DNA from: Bacteroidota bacterium
Lineage (GTDB): Bacteria; Bacteroidota; Rhodothermia; Rhodothermales; JANQRZ01
Direction: 5' to 3'
NCBI GenBank assembly: GCA_038746285.1
Contig: JBCDKT010000010.1
Location: 23,309-87,308 of the forward strand
DNA: 64,000 nucleotides
Position numbers and translations under genes: made by a program. Shown here one piece after another: positions 61,798-64,000 of the stretch (its first letter is position 1; each line of letters begins with the position of its first letter). The notes below the pieces were generated by a model, which did no database searches, was not told where the DNA came from, and worked only from the letters and a program-made list of their open reading frames with translations.

Positions 61798-62226
61798 ATG
61801 CGCTTCGCGCTCATCCTCTCCCTCCTCGTCGCTATCATCGCCGTCGTGTTCGCCTTCCAGAACCCGGAGCAGGTAGACGTCGAGTTTCTGACCTTCCAAA
61901 GCGTCCCGGTCCCGCTCGCGCTCGTCATCATCGTCTCGCTCCTGGTCGGCGTGCTGCTCGGCTCCGTGGGCTCGATTCCCAGCCGGCTGCGCGCGCGCGG
62001 GCAGATCAAGACGCTGAAGCGGCAGCTCGCCGAGCGCGACGCGCCGCCGGCCGCTGCGAAGCCGACGCCGGTGGTCGACACGCACCCGCCCGCGCTCTCG
62101 AACGCGCCCGCCGCGTCGGGCGGTGCAGCCGAGACGGAGCGCATCGCTGCCGAGACCCGGCGCATGGCCGAGGACGCGCAGCGGCGCGCCGCCGAGGCGG
62201 AGCGCCGCGCCGACGGTAACCTCTAG
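61798..62226 (+). CDS. LapA-domain inner-membrane protein
   Basis: 142 residues. Two transmembrane helices typical of LapA (MRFALILSLLVAIIAVVFAFQNPEQVDVEFLTF and VPLALVIIVSLLVGVLLGSVGSIPS), then a cytoplasmic coiled-coil-like tail rich in Ala, Glu and Arg. LapA proteins work in lipopolysaccharide assembly or regulation. It is followed one base later by the CorA gene, so the two genes are co-transcribed. Confidence 0.85.
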   Translation: MRFALILSLLVAIIAVVFAFQNPEQVDVEFLTFQSVPVPLALVIIVSLLVGVLLGSVGSIPSRLRARGQIKTLKRQLAERDAPPAAAKPTPVVDTHPPALSNAPAASGGAAETERIAAETRRMAEDAQRRAAEAERRADGNL

Positions 62227-62227
62227 C

Positions 62228-63436
62228 ATGGCGTCGGATCCCACCTCGGACAATCTCTTCCGGCAGGCGCAGCGGCAGACCCGGCGCCTGGAAGCACTAG
62301 GGCGCGGCCTCGGGCGCGAGATCGTCCGCCTGCCGCTCCGCACGATCGGCCTGATCGAGCATCCGGCCTCCCCTCGCCGCGTCGGCCAGGTTCCGGGGGC
62401 GCTACCTGAACTGCCCGAGGACCAGCGCGTTGCCTCGCGCATCTCGGTCACCCACTACACCGAGGACCAGATCGACGAGGCCAGCGGCGTGACAGTCGCC
62501 GAGGCGGCGGCCCGGAGCCAGAAGCCGGGTGTGGCGTGGATCGACGTCGTCGGCGTGCGCGACCCGCAGACGATCCGCGCACTCGGCGAGGCGTTCGGGC
62601 TGCACCCGCTCGTGCAGGAGGACCTCGTCAACACGACGCAGCGGCCCAAGCTGGAGACCTACGACGACCAGCTCTTCATCGTCGCCAAGATGATCCAGGC
62701 CGGGACGCTGGGGACTCCGGACGGCGAGGCGGCGCGGCAGGAGGCGCGCGTCGAGCAGGTCGGGATCGTCCTCGGGCCGGGCTACGTGATCTCGTTCCAG
62801 GAGCGCGAGGGCGACGTGTTCGAGCCCGTCCGCGAGCGCCTCCGCGCCTCGGCCGGCCGCATCCGCTCGGTCGGGGCGGACTACCTCGCCTACGCGCTCC
62901 TCGACGTCATCATCGACCACTACTTCGTTGTAATCGAGGGCATCGGCGAGCACATCGAAGTGCTGGAGGAGGTCGTCCTCAACAACCCGCAGCCGGAGGT
63001 GCAGGCCGAGATCAACGGCCTCCGCCGCGAGGCCATCTTCCTGCGCCGCTCGATCTGGCCGCTCCGCGAGGTCCTGAGCGCACTCCTGCGCGACGAGTCG
63101 CCGCTCGTCGAGGAGCGGACCAAGCTGTTCCTCCGCGACGCCTACGACCACACGATCCAGGTGGTCGACCTCATCGAGTCGTTTCGCGACGTGCTGTCGA
63201 GCCTCGTGGACCTCTACCTCTCGTCGCTCAGCCACAAGATGAACGAGGTGATGAAGGTGCTCACCGTCATTGGCTCGATCTTCATCCCGCTCTCGTTCCT
63301 GACCGGGCTCTACGGGATGAACTTCGCCTACATCCCCGAACTCCAGGTCGAGAACGGCTACTTCTACTTCCTCGGCGCGATCGGCCTCCTGCTCGTCGGG
63401 ATGCTGGCCTACTTCAAACGCAAGGACTGGCTGTAG
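62228..63436 (+). CDS. corA: CorA-family magnesium/cobalt transporter
   Basis: 402 residues. The long N-terminal cytosolic domain includes VAWIDVVGVRDPQTIRALGEAFGLHPLVQEDLVNTTQRPKLETYDD, and the two C-terminal helices are around VLTVIGSIFIPLSFLTGLYGMNFAYIPEL, containing the GMN selectivity motif. The C-terminus ends with FKRKDWL. It transports Mg2+ through the inner membrane as a pentamer. ATG 62228 starts one base past the LapA stop codon. Confidence 0.95.
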   Translation: MASDPTSDNLFRQAQRQTRRLEALGRGLGREIVRLPLRTIGLIEHPASPRRVGQVPGALPELPEDQRVASRISVTHYTEDQIDEASGVTVAEAAARSQKPGVAWIDVVGVRDPQTIRALGEAFGLHPLVQEDLVNTTQRPKLETYDDQLFIVAKMIQAGTLGTPDGEAARQEARVEQVGIVLGPGYVISFQEREGDVFEPVRERLRASAGRIRSVGADYLAYALLDVIIDHYFVVIEGIGEHIEVLEEVVLNNPQPEVQAEINGLRREAIFLRRSIWPLREVLSALLRDESPLVEERTKLFLRDAYDHTIQVVDLIESFRDVLSSLVDLYLSSLSHKMNEVMKVLTVIGSIFIPLSFLTGLYGMNFAYIPELQVENGYFYFLGAIGLLLVGMLAYFKRKDWL

Positions 63437-63475
63437 GGAGCTTCGAGGGGCGAGTGTCGAATGGCGAGTGGGACT

Positions 63476-63829
63476 TTAGGCGTTGCGGCGTGCCGTCTTC
63501 TTGGAAGCTACCGTGATGGCGAGCAGTTCCTCTGCCTCTTGGTGCAGCCGCGCACGCTGGGCGGCATCGACTTGGTCGTCGCCGAGCGCTTGGATGACTT
63601 CGAGCCAGTACGCAGACTCGTCGGCTTCCTCTTCCACAATGGATAGTTTGGCGATGAAGTCGCGGCGAGAGCGGGCACGGCAGGCTGCCCGGTAGTTCGC
63701 TCCCACTGACGACGCGCTCCGCATGAGCTGCCGCCCGATGACCCCGTACTCGTCCTTCGGAGGTAGGCTTGAACAAAACCTGATGACGGCCACGGCAAAC
63801 TGCTTCGTGCGATCCTTGAGCGGCTGCAT
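63476..63829 (-). CDS. Four-helix-bundle protein (23S rRNA IVS-like)
   Basis: 117 residues from ATG 63829. Family pattern clear: LKDRTKQFAVAVIRFCSSLP, VIGRQLMRSASSVGANYRAACRARSRRDFIAKLSIVEEEADESAYWLEVIQALG. Homologues are encoded in 23S rRNA intervening sequences or elsewhere in genomes; function unknown. A GTG start at 63859 is possible. No rRNA is visible in the window. Confidence 0.9.
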   Translation of the reverse strand: MQPLKDRTKQFAVAVIRFCSSLPPKDEYGVIGRQLMRSASSVGANYRAACRARSRRDFIAKLSIVEEEADESAYWLEVIQALGDDQVDAAQRARLHQEAEELLAITVASKKTARRNA

Positions 63830-63935
63830 GTCGAGTGTCTGTTGAGTAGAAGCACCCACCTAGAGCTTGTTAGCAACTTGAGAGGCCCTGATGGCGCAGA
63901 AACGCTGTTCTGCTACTGTTACCTCCTCACATCGA

Positions 63936-64000
63936 GTCATTCCCGACCCTGATCGGGAATCCAGAAGGCGTACTACAAGCTCTGGATTCCCGCCTGCGCG
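63936..64000. repeat. Composite palindromic repeat, copy 6 (truncated by window end)
   Basis: Starts GTCATTCCCGACCCTGATCG with a GGGAATCC return, continues to a second half beginning GGATTCCCGCCTGCGCG, and is cut by the window edge. Confidence 0.65.

Overview
GC-rich bacterial chromosome segment (roughly two thirds G+C by eye) with features typical of Bacteroidota/Rhodothermota, most likely a marine Rhodothermales (Rubricoccaceae-like) organism. The signs are secreted proteins ending in type IX secretion sorting domains with a YPNP motif, a TonB-dependent receptor with a carboxypeptidase-regulatory-like N-terminus, many short signal peptides and lipoboxes, a YtxJ/BrxC bacilliredoxin, and few recognisable Shine-Dalgarno sequences. 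The species assignment is inference.

Layout. 0-17 kb: chromosomal genes. These are a cut-off AraC regulator divergent from an SDR enzyme, an SbcC/Rad50-like ATPase, CvpA, a YqeY-like protein, a TonB receptor with a TPR partner, a DHFR-like reductase, a LytS/LytTR two-component pair, and a leftward run of three envelope genes whose first member joins a metalloprotease-like domain, a TolB-like propeller and a BamA-like barrel. 17.3-25.8 kb: an accessory island rich in defence-like and decayed genes. It holds a small gene broken by a stop codon, an HTH plus Mrr-like nuclease pair divergent from a phospholipase-D-fold nuclease gene, an ATPase/DUF6883 chimera with DUF4926, two apparent integron-type cassettes whose shared recombination site seems split by an IS110-family element, a frameshifted LysE gene and a truncated ABC ATPase. 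25.8-34.8 kb: a GH43-like lipoprotein, an LRR-DUF1963 protein, a membrane AraC regulator, DoxX, a methyltransferase, oligoendopeptidase F and a bacilliredoxin.

35-42.4 kb: bounded by two inverted copies of a 65-residue peptide gene with a lasso-type leader motif. The copies match at the nucleotide level in the core but differ in the leader, and no maturation genes are visible. Between them lie a membrane iron-sulfur protein with a FAD oxidoreductase, NAD kinase, a pair of secreted paralogues and tRNA-Asp with its terminator. 42.7-64 kb: mostly housekeeping genes (RseP, Dxr, SerS, MscL, acyl-CoA dehydrogenase, CorA) with TPR, DUF1800/DUF1501 and WG-repeat envelope genes. Composite GTCAT...ATGAC palindromic repeats recur between genes across the window.
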